Assembly (NCBI GenBank): GCA_022749755.1
Contig: CM040445.1
Location: 15,149,182-15,213,181, forward strand
Length of the DNA: 64,000 nt
Direction: 5' to 3'
Source of the DNA: Azadirachta indica
Lineage: Eukaryota; Streptophyta; Magnoliopsida; Sapindales; Meliaceae
Part shown: in pieces, positions 50,691 through 61,672 of the stretch
How the letters are laid out: every line of letters begins with the position of its first letter
Position numbering within the stretch: the first letter of the stretch is position 1
The notes under the pieces: model-generated
The model's input: the letters and a program-made list of their open reading frames with translations, nothing else
Databases searched by the model: none
What the model was told of the DNA's origin: nothing
Program-made: the position numbers and the translations under genes

Positions 50691-51918
50691 ATGGGATAAT
50701 AATATATACTTCTTGATGTTTGACCTAATAAACAGATACTCTTAATGTTTAAGAAAAGATATATGCCCCTTAACATTTGAGAAGATAGACAGATACCCTC
50801 CTTAACTTGTATTTCTCTTAGTAGATTGATTAGTTTATTATTATTTGTATCCGTAACCTTTTATATAATAATAATATAACATATATATTTTATTTAATTA
50901 TAACAATTTATCCCCTATTTTAATATTTTTCACAATATACTTTTTTTAACTATAACAATTTAGTCTTTATTTAATATTTTTCACGATATACTCAACACTA
51001 AATAAATTTTTTAGCTTGTTATTTTAATAAAAAATTCAGACTATTAAAAAATTTAAATAATGAGTTAGATTAAACTCATGCAAAAATATTTATAACTCTT
51101 TTTCTTTTTTTTAATAATAAATTTAATATTTAATTGATAAAAAAATTTGAAACATATTTTAACATTTTATTCTTATATATAATATTTTTATTTAAAAAAT
51201 TATGTTAAATTTATTATATTTTCTTAAGAATAATTATGAAAATATAAATAAAAAGTAAAAAAAAAAATTTAGTGTCATTTATTAATAAAATTAGTGATTA
51301 AATATATTTTATGTTCTTATTAAACAATAATTTAATTTTAATTAAAAAATATAAAAAAAAAATTTAATTATTTTTATTTGTAATATAAATATAACATGTA
51401 TTTATTATTTATATTTTCATATATTTTAAAAATATAATTAAGTTAACATAATTTTTAAATAAATATAGTATATGTAAAAATAAAATGTTAAAAAATATTT
51501 CAATTAAATTTTTTAAAAATTAAATATCAAATTATTATTATAAAAATGAAAAAAGAGGGTTAGAAATATTTTAGGGTATGAGTGTGATTTAATTTATTTT
51601 TAAATTTTTTTTTAATAATTGTATTTTTTTTTAATTTTTATTAAAATAATAAATTATAAAATTTATTTAATCTTGAGCATATTGTACAAAATATTAAATA
51701 AAAACTAAATTGTTATAGTTAGAAAAAAGATATTACGAAAAATAGTAAAATAGAGATTAAATTGTTATAATTAAATAAAATATTTATCATATTATTATTA
51801 TATAAAAATTTAGGGATATAAATGATAATAAATTAGCCGGTCAACTATCAGGAATAAAAATCAAGAGGGGTATTTGCTTATTAAATCAAATGTCAGGGAA
51901 TATCTATCATTATCCCTA
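50691..51918. mobile_element. 1.2-kb element with long terminal inverted repeats
   Basis: The left terminus atgggataataatatatact matches the reverse complement of the right terminus, tagggataatgatagatatt. Inward, gacatttgatttaataa and a taacaattta-type block also pair, so the inverted repeats reach about 300 bp. The interior is AT-rich without a transposase frame. Classification as a MITE-like DNA element is by structure only. Confidence 0.65.
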
Positions 51919-52499
51919 TTTTTATTATAATTTTTAACATTTTTATTATACTTTTTAACTGTTGAAAAATACAACAAAAAGTTGAGCCTACAACGAAATT
52001 TAGAGAACTAAAATAGAAGAATATCATTTTGGACTTTTTATTTAATTCTTAATTTATGAAAAATATAAGAAATAACTTTCAATTTATAATTTTCAACAAT
52101 TTCATTATAATTTTCAATTTATCAAAAATATAACAAAAAATTAGAATTGCATTGAAAAGTTTGAGAATGAAAAAAGAAGAATGTATTTTCTATTTTTTTT
52201 ATTATGATTCTCAATTTATCAAAATAAAAGAAAGAATTGGAAATTATTTTGAAAGAGTTGTAATCAATTAAGAATTATAATGGAAAAGTTGGAGAATAAA
52301 AAATGGAAGAAATTGGAGACTAAAATAGAAGTTGATAATTACAATATTGGAGTCGAGAAAATTTTGGAAATGTACGGTATATATCTTGTAATATAAACCG
52401 AGCTATATACATTAGCAGTTAAGACTAAAGACTAACATATCGAGTAGTGCTATTTACTCATCAACATTAGATAATGATATTTACTCAGCCTTTTTAAAT

Positions 52500-52852
52500 C
52501 TTAGACCAACTAATTTTTTTTTACAAATACAATCTACTAATATTTTTATTGGATATCTATTGAGAAGTTTGATAGGATCATAATCTGACGTTGTCTAGAT
52601 GTTTGTATGCTGAGTGATGTCCAGTCCTGCGGGAGGAGAGGGAGAACTACTCATATGCTGTGGGAAATTATCAATTTTTTTTTTATTTTTGAATATTACA
52701 AATACAATCTAATAGTATTTTTATTAGATATCTACTAAAAGGCTTGATAGGATTATAATCTACTGTTGTCCGGATGTTTGCATACTAAGTAATGTCTGGC
52801 CCTACAGGAGGAGAGGGAGAACTACTCATATGTGGTGGAAAATTATCATGCT
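52500..52852. repeat. Direct repeat, two units of about 165-175 bp
   Basis: Both units run from acaaatacaatcta through ggaggagagggagaactact to catatg and a gaaaattatca end. A related ttagaccaactaatttt phrase brackets the region at about 52493 and 52938. The units are about 85 percent identical by eye and have no coding frame. Confidence 0.75.
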
Positions 52853-52872
52853 AGATTCAACTAGTAAAAGTC

Positions 52873-52908
52873 GAAGACCTGCCTCCTCATTGAGGAGGCA
52901 AGGTCTTC
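52873..52908. other. Strong short hairpin
   Basis: gaagacctgcctcctc (52873-52888) pairs with gaggaggcaaggtcttc (52892-52908) as a stem of 16 pairs with one bulged base and a three-base loop. It lies at the end of the direct repeat and is followed by a smaller inverted pair (ccactc/gagtgg). It is too short for a plant miRNA precursor. Confidence 0.8.
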
Positions 52909-53302
52909 TAGCCACTCAGGTTATGCCCGAGTGGTTTTTAGACCAACTAATTTTACTTTCCCTATAAGGTTGGATAAGACATTTTCTCTTAGTATGTCAT
53001 GAATCTTCTCATTATCTTAAATCCATTCACTTGGCTAATTAGCATATTTTGAATATGTTTAGTACTTACATCTAATATGACAAGTATATTCAGTCGATAA
53101 GATAAGTTTTAAAATCAATTCACATACGAATGAGATTTTATGTCAACCCTGATACCAATTGTCAATGATCTGAGTGTTTGTTATCAACCCAAAAGACTAA
53201 CATATTATATAAGGTTACTTATTTATCTTTATAAACCAAAAACTGAACTGCTTTCTATTAATATAAGACGTGACATAAGATTAAATTACTACAAGATTTA
53301 AG

Positions 53303-53794
53303 TAGGACTGGATGAAAAAAAAATTAAAAGTTAGGAAACCGAACCGTTGAGTTCGGCCAATCCTATATGTAATTCGGTTCTGATTTTCGTTTTACCATTA
53401 AAAAACTTAAAATTTTTTATCCGATTTTGGTTTTTTCTAGAAAAATTCGGACCGAACCAGATTTTTTATCTTTTTTATTTTTATCAAATTAATTAATTTT
53501 ATTATATCATATTAATTTATTTGAGTATTTATAAAGTCAAATTATATTTCTCAAGTTGAAAAACCAATACTAACATGTAAATAAGTGTTATTTTGATCTC
53601 AAATTTGAATTAAAAAAATTTTAAATAAAAATTCAAAAATCAAATCGAACTAAATCGAACTGATTGATTTAAGTTCGGTCCAGATCTTTTCTTGCATTCA
53701 GTCTAATTCAGTCTCAAAAATTGAAGGTTCGAAATTTTTATATTTAGTTCGATTTTCAAGAAAAATAAATCAGTCCGGCTCGTGCTCACTCCCA
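53303..53794. mobile_element. hAT-like MITE, 492 bp
   Basis: Ends taggactggatg and cactccca form imperfect inverted termini. The flanking octamers gatttaag (53295-53302) and aatctaag (53795-53802) agree at six of eight positions, as expected for an aged hAT target duplication. The interior has the accgaac/ttcggtc-type sequence also seen in the MITE at 61215. Confidence 0.6.
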
Positions 53795-54395
53795 AATCTA
53801 AGTGCATACATTTTTCTTTCCTTGAAATTTATATAAAAAAGATTTACAATTTGAACTTATAAGCAAAAAAATAAACACTGTCATTTTATCCCTATTTTAA
53901 AAATAAACCTTTTATTTTATAAATTAATTTTAGAGTTTCACTTCTTTAGTTTTTAGTTTCAATATTTTTACTTCTCATATTTCTAATTCTAAGTTCATTT
54001 TCATTACTAAAAGTCTAAGTAAACTAAGCCGCGATCTCCAAATTTTAAACAATTATAAATAAAATAAAAATGTTATTTATACATCTTTTATTTTACTTTA
54101 AACTCTATTATATATAAAGAGTAATTATATTATGTTCCATACATATATATATATATATTCATTATAAAAAAAATTTTAAAAAATAATTTATTATATTCAT
54201 TCGTATATACGGTCACCCTGTTGTACTGTAGAGTGACTCATATGATAACGAGGGGACAAAACACATCTTAAAGATTTGAAAAGATCAAACCCAAGTGAGA
54301 TCTTTTATCTAAATTAGGATTCTAGACATTAATGCATTAACAAGCAAAACCAAACACATCCCTATTAACCCTTGCGTTATAAATCTCACATCATC

Positions 54396-54900
54396 AGTAC
54401 ACGTGTCAGTCTAAACAAACGACCTTCATAAATCACAAACAAACACTCCCTTGCCTAAACTTAGCAAATTCTCGCTGTTTTTCCACTGCCTCAGTCACGG
54501 CAATTTATGCCCGTGTCTCTTTGTACCCACAAAATTAGTTAATTACCCTCCAATTTTGAAAAAAGTTACAGAACTGACACAGCAGTCCCCGAAGAAGGTG
54601 ACTGCGAGTTGCGTTATGCATGAGACGAATGCAGAAAAAGAGTAACCGTGCTTGGGATATCAACACACTTCTGGTCTCGCCACTGTCGACCACGTGGCAT
54701 CTGTGAAGTGTGTTGTCATCTATAAAACCAAGGACATTGTCTGTATTTCTTCCCTGTGCTCTTTGTTTTCTCTCAGTTTCCAGCCCATCAATTCATCTAT
54801 GCAACATGCATACAATATATATAGCAGCGTTACCGTGTAAGTTCTCTGTCTTTTCTTGGTGCAACCCATCAATCTATCTATCTCTCTTTCTCATACCCAT
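54396..54900 (+). promoter_or_regulatory. Promoter and 5' UTR of the AFP/NINJA-type gene with ABRE/G-box motifs
   Basis: A TATA box (tataaaa, 54721-54727) has an ABRE-type G-box in the context gaccacgtggcat 25-30 bases upstream (core 54691-54696). A second palindromic ABRE-like site, tacacgtgtc, has its core at 54400-54405. These are binding sites of ABI5/ABF bZIP factors, which fits an ABA-responsive corepressor gene. The leader ends in a good donor (cccat|gtaagc at 54901; an alternative gtaagt lies at 54837) and the acceptor gtgcag ends at 55116, so a 5' UTR intron of about 216 bp precedes the start codon. Confidence 0.6.
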
Positions 54901-55116
54901 GTAAGCTTTTCTGTAATCACTTCTTCTTGTGTCGAGTTTGGCTAGCTTTTGTAAATTGGGTGCTGTGGTGACGAGTTTCTGGGTTGCTTTTTTTCTCTGT
55001 TTTTGTTTTCTTTATGGTCTAATTTTGATCCAATCTGAGTTAGTAAACGTTTACTTTGATGCTGATTTTGAGGTTTGAGTTGAATATTGAGTTGAATCCT
55101 TGATTGTGTTGTGCAG

Positions 55117-58100
55117 ATGGAAGAAGGCAATGGAGTGAACCAAGACAAAAAGGAACAGAATGAGCTCTACAACCAAGACAAAGACCGCCCAACAAACCTT
55201 CTAGACAATTTTTCACCTGAGAAAAACCTGAACGAAACCCAAAACTCCAATTTACTGCAACCAGACCTCAATCTCGGGTTGTCTTTGGGTAGCATTTATG
55301 GTGAAAACTCCAAAGAAAACCCTTTAATAAGATCATCATCTATAGCAGGTATCGTAACACTGACTAATACTTCAGGGGAAGGGGAAAGAAGCTCCCTTTC
55401 GTTGGAAAGAGCTTCATCACTCCCAACAGTGGCAGAACAACAGCAGAGGCCGGTAACTCTGCGTGAGTTACAGACAATGAGAAGGATTGAGGCTAAGAAC
55501 AGGCTTATTCAAAAGCAGAGAAGCTCCAAAGAAGCCAAGCAGAAAGAGAAGTTTCCTGCACCACAGCCAATGCCCAGCTCGCCTTCTGAAGTGCCTGCTT
55601 GGGCTGCTGCTTCTGCAGCCAACAGCCCCGCTCTGTGCCGGGCTATTCTTAAGATCCAGACTCAAGGATTATCTGGGAACAAGCGAGGTATATATTCATC
55701 TATTCCTTTCTTTTTTTCTTTGTTGTTTCTTTATTTATGTAGTATTTTTTTCAGTAGAAAGTGCTTTGTGACTGTTTTCTCTATATTCATATTTTTAGAC
55801 TGTTTGCATATATGAATTGTTTAACACTTGAATGATGTAAAAATAGAATCTCGTGGAATTTGTTTATCTAATATGTATGCATACATGGTTACTTGTTCTA
55901 GAGGTAATATGTCTAATTCTTATTTCTTTGCTTCAATTCCCAATTTTATGTTCATATAGATATATATTTTATAAAAACTCAAGTTTTCTGAAGAAAAAGA
56001 AGGAAAAAAACTAGAAAACTGTGTTTGAGTTCCAAGTTGAACTTTTTTCTATGATATGTGGTTTAGAATTTGAATGAACAAACTAATTTTCAAATTATTT
56101 TACTATGAAATAGTGGCCATGTTAGTTTCAGTTATGATTTTGTGCTGTACCTTCTTGCATGAAACTAGCCGTAGCATGTTGAGAGATTGGGAAGTACTTT
56201 ATGTAAATTTATGTGCCATCCACATGCAAAGATGATCTATGAATCTTTCTTTTGTCGATTGCGAAGGCGACAAACCGAGGGTATTAAATTGTCTACTGGA
56301 TTTGCTAATCTGCAGAAGTTAAGAATGAATCTGAATCCGACAACGTATCGACAAAATAAGAAAATGATAATGACCCAATATAGAATATGATGATGATCAC
56401 AAATCGACGAAATTAAGTACTTTAAAGTTTTATCCGAAAGTCTGGAATACAAAAGTTTCTACAAATCGTTGCCCGTTTTTCATGTTTATCCATTTAATGT
56501 AGAGTCTAAACTTTCTGCCTATTATAGGAATATATAATACATCAAAATGAATAAGGACCTAATGTTTCTTTAAGTACATATTCTAATGCATGTTGATTTG
56601 TTGTTCTAGGAATTTATTTTCTGCTTATGTTATGGTGATAAATTGTTTAACAGTGTCTTTGATCTGACATCTACATGCTGTCTTAGAAGCTTTACATTCT
56701 TTTGTAATTTTGCAGTTCATGTTCCTCTTTTGTTAGTTTATTATATTGTTGCATATCATGTCTTACATAGCTTGGAGTTCAAACCTTAAGCTGCAATGGA
56801 TGATTTTCTATCACTCAAAACATGAGGAATTGATGATAGTTCATCATGTTACATTAGCTAAGAGGTCCGTGTTTTGAGAACTCGCCATTTTGTTGATTGA
56901 GTCTCAAGGCAGAGCAATGTGAGCCTGAAAACATGACAAGACTGTAGTTTAGGTGTAGCTATGTACATAAGGTGGGGCATTTTACAACTTGACTGCAATT
57001 GTTTGGTCTTTTTCTATAAGCTTGAACATGTGGAATTCAGAGTAGTTCAGGTGTGAGAATTTGCTGAGCAAGTGTCGTTCTCTGCGAGTTCCAATTTCAC
57101 ATATGACAAGTATTTTTTTCCCTTTCATTTCTGATTACTTGAACAATTTGTTTTATTATGTTATTTAAACCTTGAATCTAAATCTCATTGAGTTGACATA
57201 ACACTCTTCTGCAAATGAAATGGATATTTACCCTATCATGTTTATATCAAGTACGCTGTAGGTTGTCTGTTCCATTGAACAGATTCATGTGCGAGTACTT
57301 GTGGACTGGCTTTTGAGCATACTTCGTGTATCAAGAGATATCTGGCATTCATTAACCTTCTTTGATGACTTTCTCACTATGATGCCACAGAGAAAAGGAA
57401 CCTAGACTCAGAAATAGGTTTTACATTGGAGATTGGGTAGCTTAGTAAATGGAAAAAGAATTTAGAAATAGATATCTATGTGTTGCTGAACTATTATTGT
57501 CTAGTTTTAACTTGCGTTGATCTACGGCATTTTGAATAGTTCAAAATTTTTAACTTTGATTGCACTAATTCCATGCAGGAGCGGAAGGTTCAGCCGCGCC
57601 TAATGCACCCTGTGCACCAGTGGAAGATTCAGTCGCCCCTGATGCACCGAGCAGGGTCTGCGCAACAGTGGAAGGTTCAGTCACACCTAATGCACCAAGT
57701 AGGGTCTGTGCACCAGTGGAAGGTTCAGTCTCACCTAATGCACCAAGCAGATTCCATGCTCCAGTGGAAGGTTCAGCTGCAGGTAATGCCCCGTGTAGAT
57801 TCTGTGTCCCAGTGGAAGGTTCAGCTGCAGGAAATGCCCCAAGTAGATTCCTTGCCCCAGTGGAAGGTTCAGTCAAACCTAGTAGTCCACCAAGCAGTTT
57901 CAAGTTCCCACCTACGCCAAAGAATGCAGAAACTGTGCCTGTGGTCACCTCTGCAACAACCTCAAGTGGAACTTCTGTTAAGCCAGCTGAAACTAAGCCC
58001 GAAATTCCATACAAGAGGGCTAGAACTTATCACGGCAACTTTGAGGACGATGGAGTGGATGTGATGAGGCAGATGCCTACTGTGAGCACCACCGGAGAAG

Positions 58101-58279
58101 GTCCAGATGGCAAGAGAATTGAAGGGTTTCTGTACACATACATGAGAGGTCATGTGTGTATAGTCTGCGTGTGCCATGGGAGCTTTCTTTCTCCAGCGGA
58201 ATTCGTCAAGCATGCTGGTGGCAAGGATGTGTCTAACCCAATGAAGCGCATCACTGTTTACTCCAACTTTTGCTCTTAG
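55117..58279 (+). CDS. Ninja-family / ABI five-binding protein (AFP)-type corepressor
   Basis: Exons 55117-55687 and 57579-58279 encode 423 residues. Three hallmark regions are present: an EAR repression motif [10 protein letters not shown] (49-58); a basic region [20 protein letters not shown] (114-133) that matches the family's middle motif; and the C-terminal domain (about 356-423) with [20 protein letters not shown] and [17 protein letters not shown]. In the family the EAR motif recruits TOPLESS corepressors and the C-terminal domain binds bZIP factors such as ABI5, or JAZ proteins in NINJA; this sequence is closer to AFP. Unusual is a stretch of 16-residue repeats (about 192-295) encoded by a 48-bp minisatellite at the start of exon 2. 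The intron is 1.9 kb. Which AFP member it is cannot be decided here. Confidence 0.88.
57584..57892 (+). repeat. 48-bp coding minisatellite in the AFP-type gene
   Basis: Five complete in-frame units of 48 bp start at 57620, 57668, 57716, 57764 and 57812, with a shortened unit before them and a partial one after. The peptide unit is [16 protein letters not shown] with changes at the TP, SR and VC positions. The length of 48, a multiple of three, keeps the frame whatever the copy number. Confidence 0.9.
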
Positions 58280-58930
58280 TTAAGTAGTGGTGGCTTTGTC
58301 AATGTCACAACTCTTGAGCAAGTTAGGACCTAAAGCAAGTAGCAATCATTTTCCTTTTCGTCTTCCCTTATGTTTCGGTAAACTGAAAACTCACATCTGA
58401 AGATGGGCCTATCCTTTAATTTTAATTAGCTTTCCTTTGAAAACTGTTGGAAGAACTACCTTTGAATGGATCAATATATAGTTTTGTTTCCGTCTAACAT
58501 CAATTCTTGTGCAAATGATTGTTCCTGTTTAGCTATTTTCTCTATGCTTCCGTATTCATTTATAACTATGATAAAAGAACCTATTTAAAAAGCCATGGAA
58601 GCAAACAAATATATTGAATAATTGTGCCTCATGTCAGCAGCAGGCCAACTGCAATGAGCATTTGGGTTGCAGTCATTTAGGAGTAATACAAAAATGATTT
58701 CTTGGGATAATACTCTCTCGGGTACATAACATTGATTCACCTCCTTCTTGAAGCTTTTAATTGGGCTAGGCATTCCCATGCCACTTTCACAAGGAACAAA
58801 CATACTGTGTATCCAAAGAAAAAATATTTTGATGTGTAATTCCTGTTAATTAGGATGAGTCAAATATTAGTGAAGGGAACTTCGGTTTCTATTTGATTCA
58901 GAAAAATCAGAGTTTTGATGTAATTTGTAG
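58280..58930. other. 3' UTR and flank of the AFP-type gene
   Basis: No further gene is seen. Moderately AT-rich sequence that leads into the repeat array. The open frames on either strand are short and not family-like. Confidence 0.45.
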
Positions 58931-59964
58931 TTATAGTTGCTTTTCATTTTCATGTTCATTGTCATCTTCATCGTCATCTTCATGATAGGAGGAGGGAAGA
59001 AGATTTACACCACCCGATGGATAGGCTTAGGTTTGATTATTGTACCAAATTTTCACAGAAATCGAATTGAAATACAGTTTTGTTACCGTCTAATTACAGT
59101 AATTTTTGGTTTTATTTAAAAATATATAAACTCGGGTTTAGTTAACAAACCAAACTTTCTCATAAATCGAATTGAACTTCAATTTCAATATAATTAAGTT
59201 TTGCACAGTTTTGATTTGATAATTTTTAATTTTTCTTTTAAAAAAATAGACAATAAATTAAATTTTTAACCTTTAAAAACTAAAAAGTTTAGTATAAATA
59301 ATACTAAAATGTTTTAATTTTAAACTTACGTAGTTATAGATGTATTTTAACTTTTTGTTAGTTTACTTCTAATTTTGGTTCACTTAGGTTTTCGGTTCAA
59401 AAAATTGTATCAAACCGAAGTTATCAATGTTAGCTCGTGAATCATTCACGAATAAGTTGGATATTCAAGTCAATTTACTTAGTCAAAAAATTTATTTCGT
59501 TTATAGTAATTTTCACAACACGTACATTTTATACTGTATGAACATTAATTCTTTAATTTTAGTATTACAAGCCTACTTATTATTTACAATCTATCCACAA
59601 TTTACGGGAACTCTACTAATGATACTGAGAAGATACAGATATTATTATAGCACACCTAACACCCAGAAGTTTGCTTTTCATAAAAAGGAGATTTACCCAA
59701 AATTTTTTGATGGGTGAATTCGATTTTTGCCATCAAAGCAAAGGCACGATGTATCAACATTAAAAAGTTAAACTTTGATACAACTTGTTTTCAACCAAAT
59801 CTGTAATTATAGCTGTACTTCTAGTTTCACGTTCATATTCACATTCAGCATCATCTTCGTGGCAAGAGAAGGAGGAAAGAAGGTTTACATACACAATTTG
59901 TTGGAGAAGCTGAGATTTGGTTCCCAAACTAACTTTCACGTAAATTGAACCAAACTTTAGTTTT

Positions 59965-59999
59965 CATTTGATTTGATTTGATTTGATTTGATTTGATTT
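59965..59999. repeat. (TTTGA)n pentanucleotide repeat
   Basis: Seven near-perfect units of the gattt pentamer lie inside one unit of the larger array, probably expanded from its tttgattt phrase. Confidence 0.9.
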
Positions 60000-60348
60000 C
60001 AATAACTTTTAGTTTTTATTTCAAAAATAAACAATAAACTTCATATTTTTAATTTTTACAAATAAAAAGTATTAACAAATAATATTTGGAGATTTTGTTT
60101 CAAATTTCTTTATTATGAATGATTTTAAATTTTGGTTTGCTTTACTTGAATTTTCAATTCAAAAACAAAACTGAATCAAAATTATCGGTGACGTAAAGTA
60201 TTCTTGAATCAAATGAAATAGATGTTCAATTCTATTTACTTAAAAATTTTACTTTGTAATAGTTACTACATCATTCCTATTTCGTATTGTATATGTATAA
60301 GTATTAAAAGGGTTATTTTCGGTTGTGCTCCCATATTTATCAGTGATA

Positions 60349-60957
60349 GACTAACTTTTATAAAAATCATCATTCTATCCTTAAATAAGGATAAAATAAC
60401 AATTGTATTCTTATTTTAATTAAAAATAAAGAGAGTAATAATATTTTAGCCTTTAAACTTTGGTAAAATAACACGTTAAGACATACTTTAGTCAATTTTA
60501 ACATTTTAGCCCTTCTGTCACTTTTATCTTCCATCTTTTGCCAACCTTCTTCTATTCTTTTTTAAATACAATTTTTTTAAAATTATATCAATGAAATGCA
60601 TATTAACCCATCCAAGCAAATCTCTATAATCTTTGATATTGTTCATTTTCAAAAATCGTGAATAAAAGTCCTGTGTCATCGGTTTAGTTCATGTTTTTGA
60701 TAATTGAGGGCTTTTTATTGTAATAAAATTAGGATTTTTTTACTGTTTTAGAGAAAAATTCAATTATATTCTTAAAAATTCTAACAAATGGTAACAAATA
60801 TAATGTCACGAATTGACTAAAGTATGTCCTAATTTATTATTTTACTAAAATTTAAGGGCTAAAAATATTATTATTCTTTTATTTCTAATTAAAATAATAG
60901 TAAAATAGTCATTTTATTATTATTTGGAGGAGTGTGATACCTTTTACAAAAGTTAAT
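60349..60957. mobile_element. MITE-like element, about 610 bp, with long inverted repeats
   Basis: The left side, actaacttttataaaaatca and aataatattttagccttt, pairs with the right side; for example aagacatactttagtcaatt near 60477 matches the complement of attgactaaagtatgtcct at about 60814. The arms are about 150 bp. No frame inside. Confidence 0.65.
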
Positions 60958-61214
60958 TTATATTTGATATATATCATAAATGTGAGGGCATGGCTAAAAA
61001 TAACCCGTATTAAAATTATAATTTTAATAAGAGTTATTTTCAATAGAATATGTTGTTGTTATTGTATCTAAGAAAATATTACTTTTTTATGGGATTTTTT
61101 ACTACTTACTTTCTTACTGTTTCAACACTACAGATAACCTCTCCACCGTTATAACATTAAAGTTGACTTTTTGAGTTATTTTACCTTTTTATGATAATAT
61201 CAAGTTATTTACAT

Positions 61215-61672
61215 TAGGACTGACCAAAAAAACTAAAATTCAAAAAATCAAACCGAATCGAATCAAAGCCAACTAATTTGGTTCATTTTCACACTGTATT
61301 CAAATCGAGATTGATTTTATTTTTCAGATATTCAAAACTTTTGGTCGGGCTCTAGAGCCAAAAATTGAATTAGATTAACATTATATTTGTTTAATATTTT
61401 AACATCAAAACAACATTTTTTTGTGAAGGTAGTATCAAAATGAAGTTATTTTGGGAAGATTACAAATAAAACAGAGGGGTAAAAAAATTAGAACACAAAA
61501 AATAGAACCGAATCAGATCGAACCCAGTAGGTTCGATATATTCGATCCGTTTTCAATTCGATTTTGATTTATATTTGATTCAGTTTTAATTCTAAAAGTA
61601 AAAAAATCAAAATTTTTTTATCCAAAACAGTTTTGGTGAAATCTGAACCAAATTGGACCATATCCATCCCTA
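61215..61672. mobile_element. hAT-like MITE, 458 bp, with 8-bp target-site duplication
   Basis: The termini taggactgacc and ccatccatccc-type end (tatccatccc then ta) form short inverted ends. The flanking octamers atttacat (61207-61214) and atttgcat (61673-61680) agree at seven of eight positions, the duplication size of hAT elements. The interior is made of accgaatcg-like and ttcgat-like inverted sequence shared with the MITE at 53303. Confidence 0.75.

Noticed and set aside
52873..52908. Hairpin considered as a microRNA precursor or terminator
   Set aside because: The stem is too short for a plant miRNA precursor with a 21-nt duplex, and intrinsic terminators do not apply to a plant nuclear genome.
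54652..54904. Small frames (62-64 codons) upstream of the AFP-type gene
   Set aside because: They overlap the TATA box, leader and 5' UTR intron donor, and are not protein-like.
57565..58064. 149- and 163-codon frames overlapping AFP exon 2
   Set aside because: These are alternate-frame readings of the 48-bp minisatellite; any frame without a stop in one unit stays open through the array.
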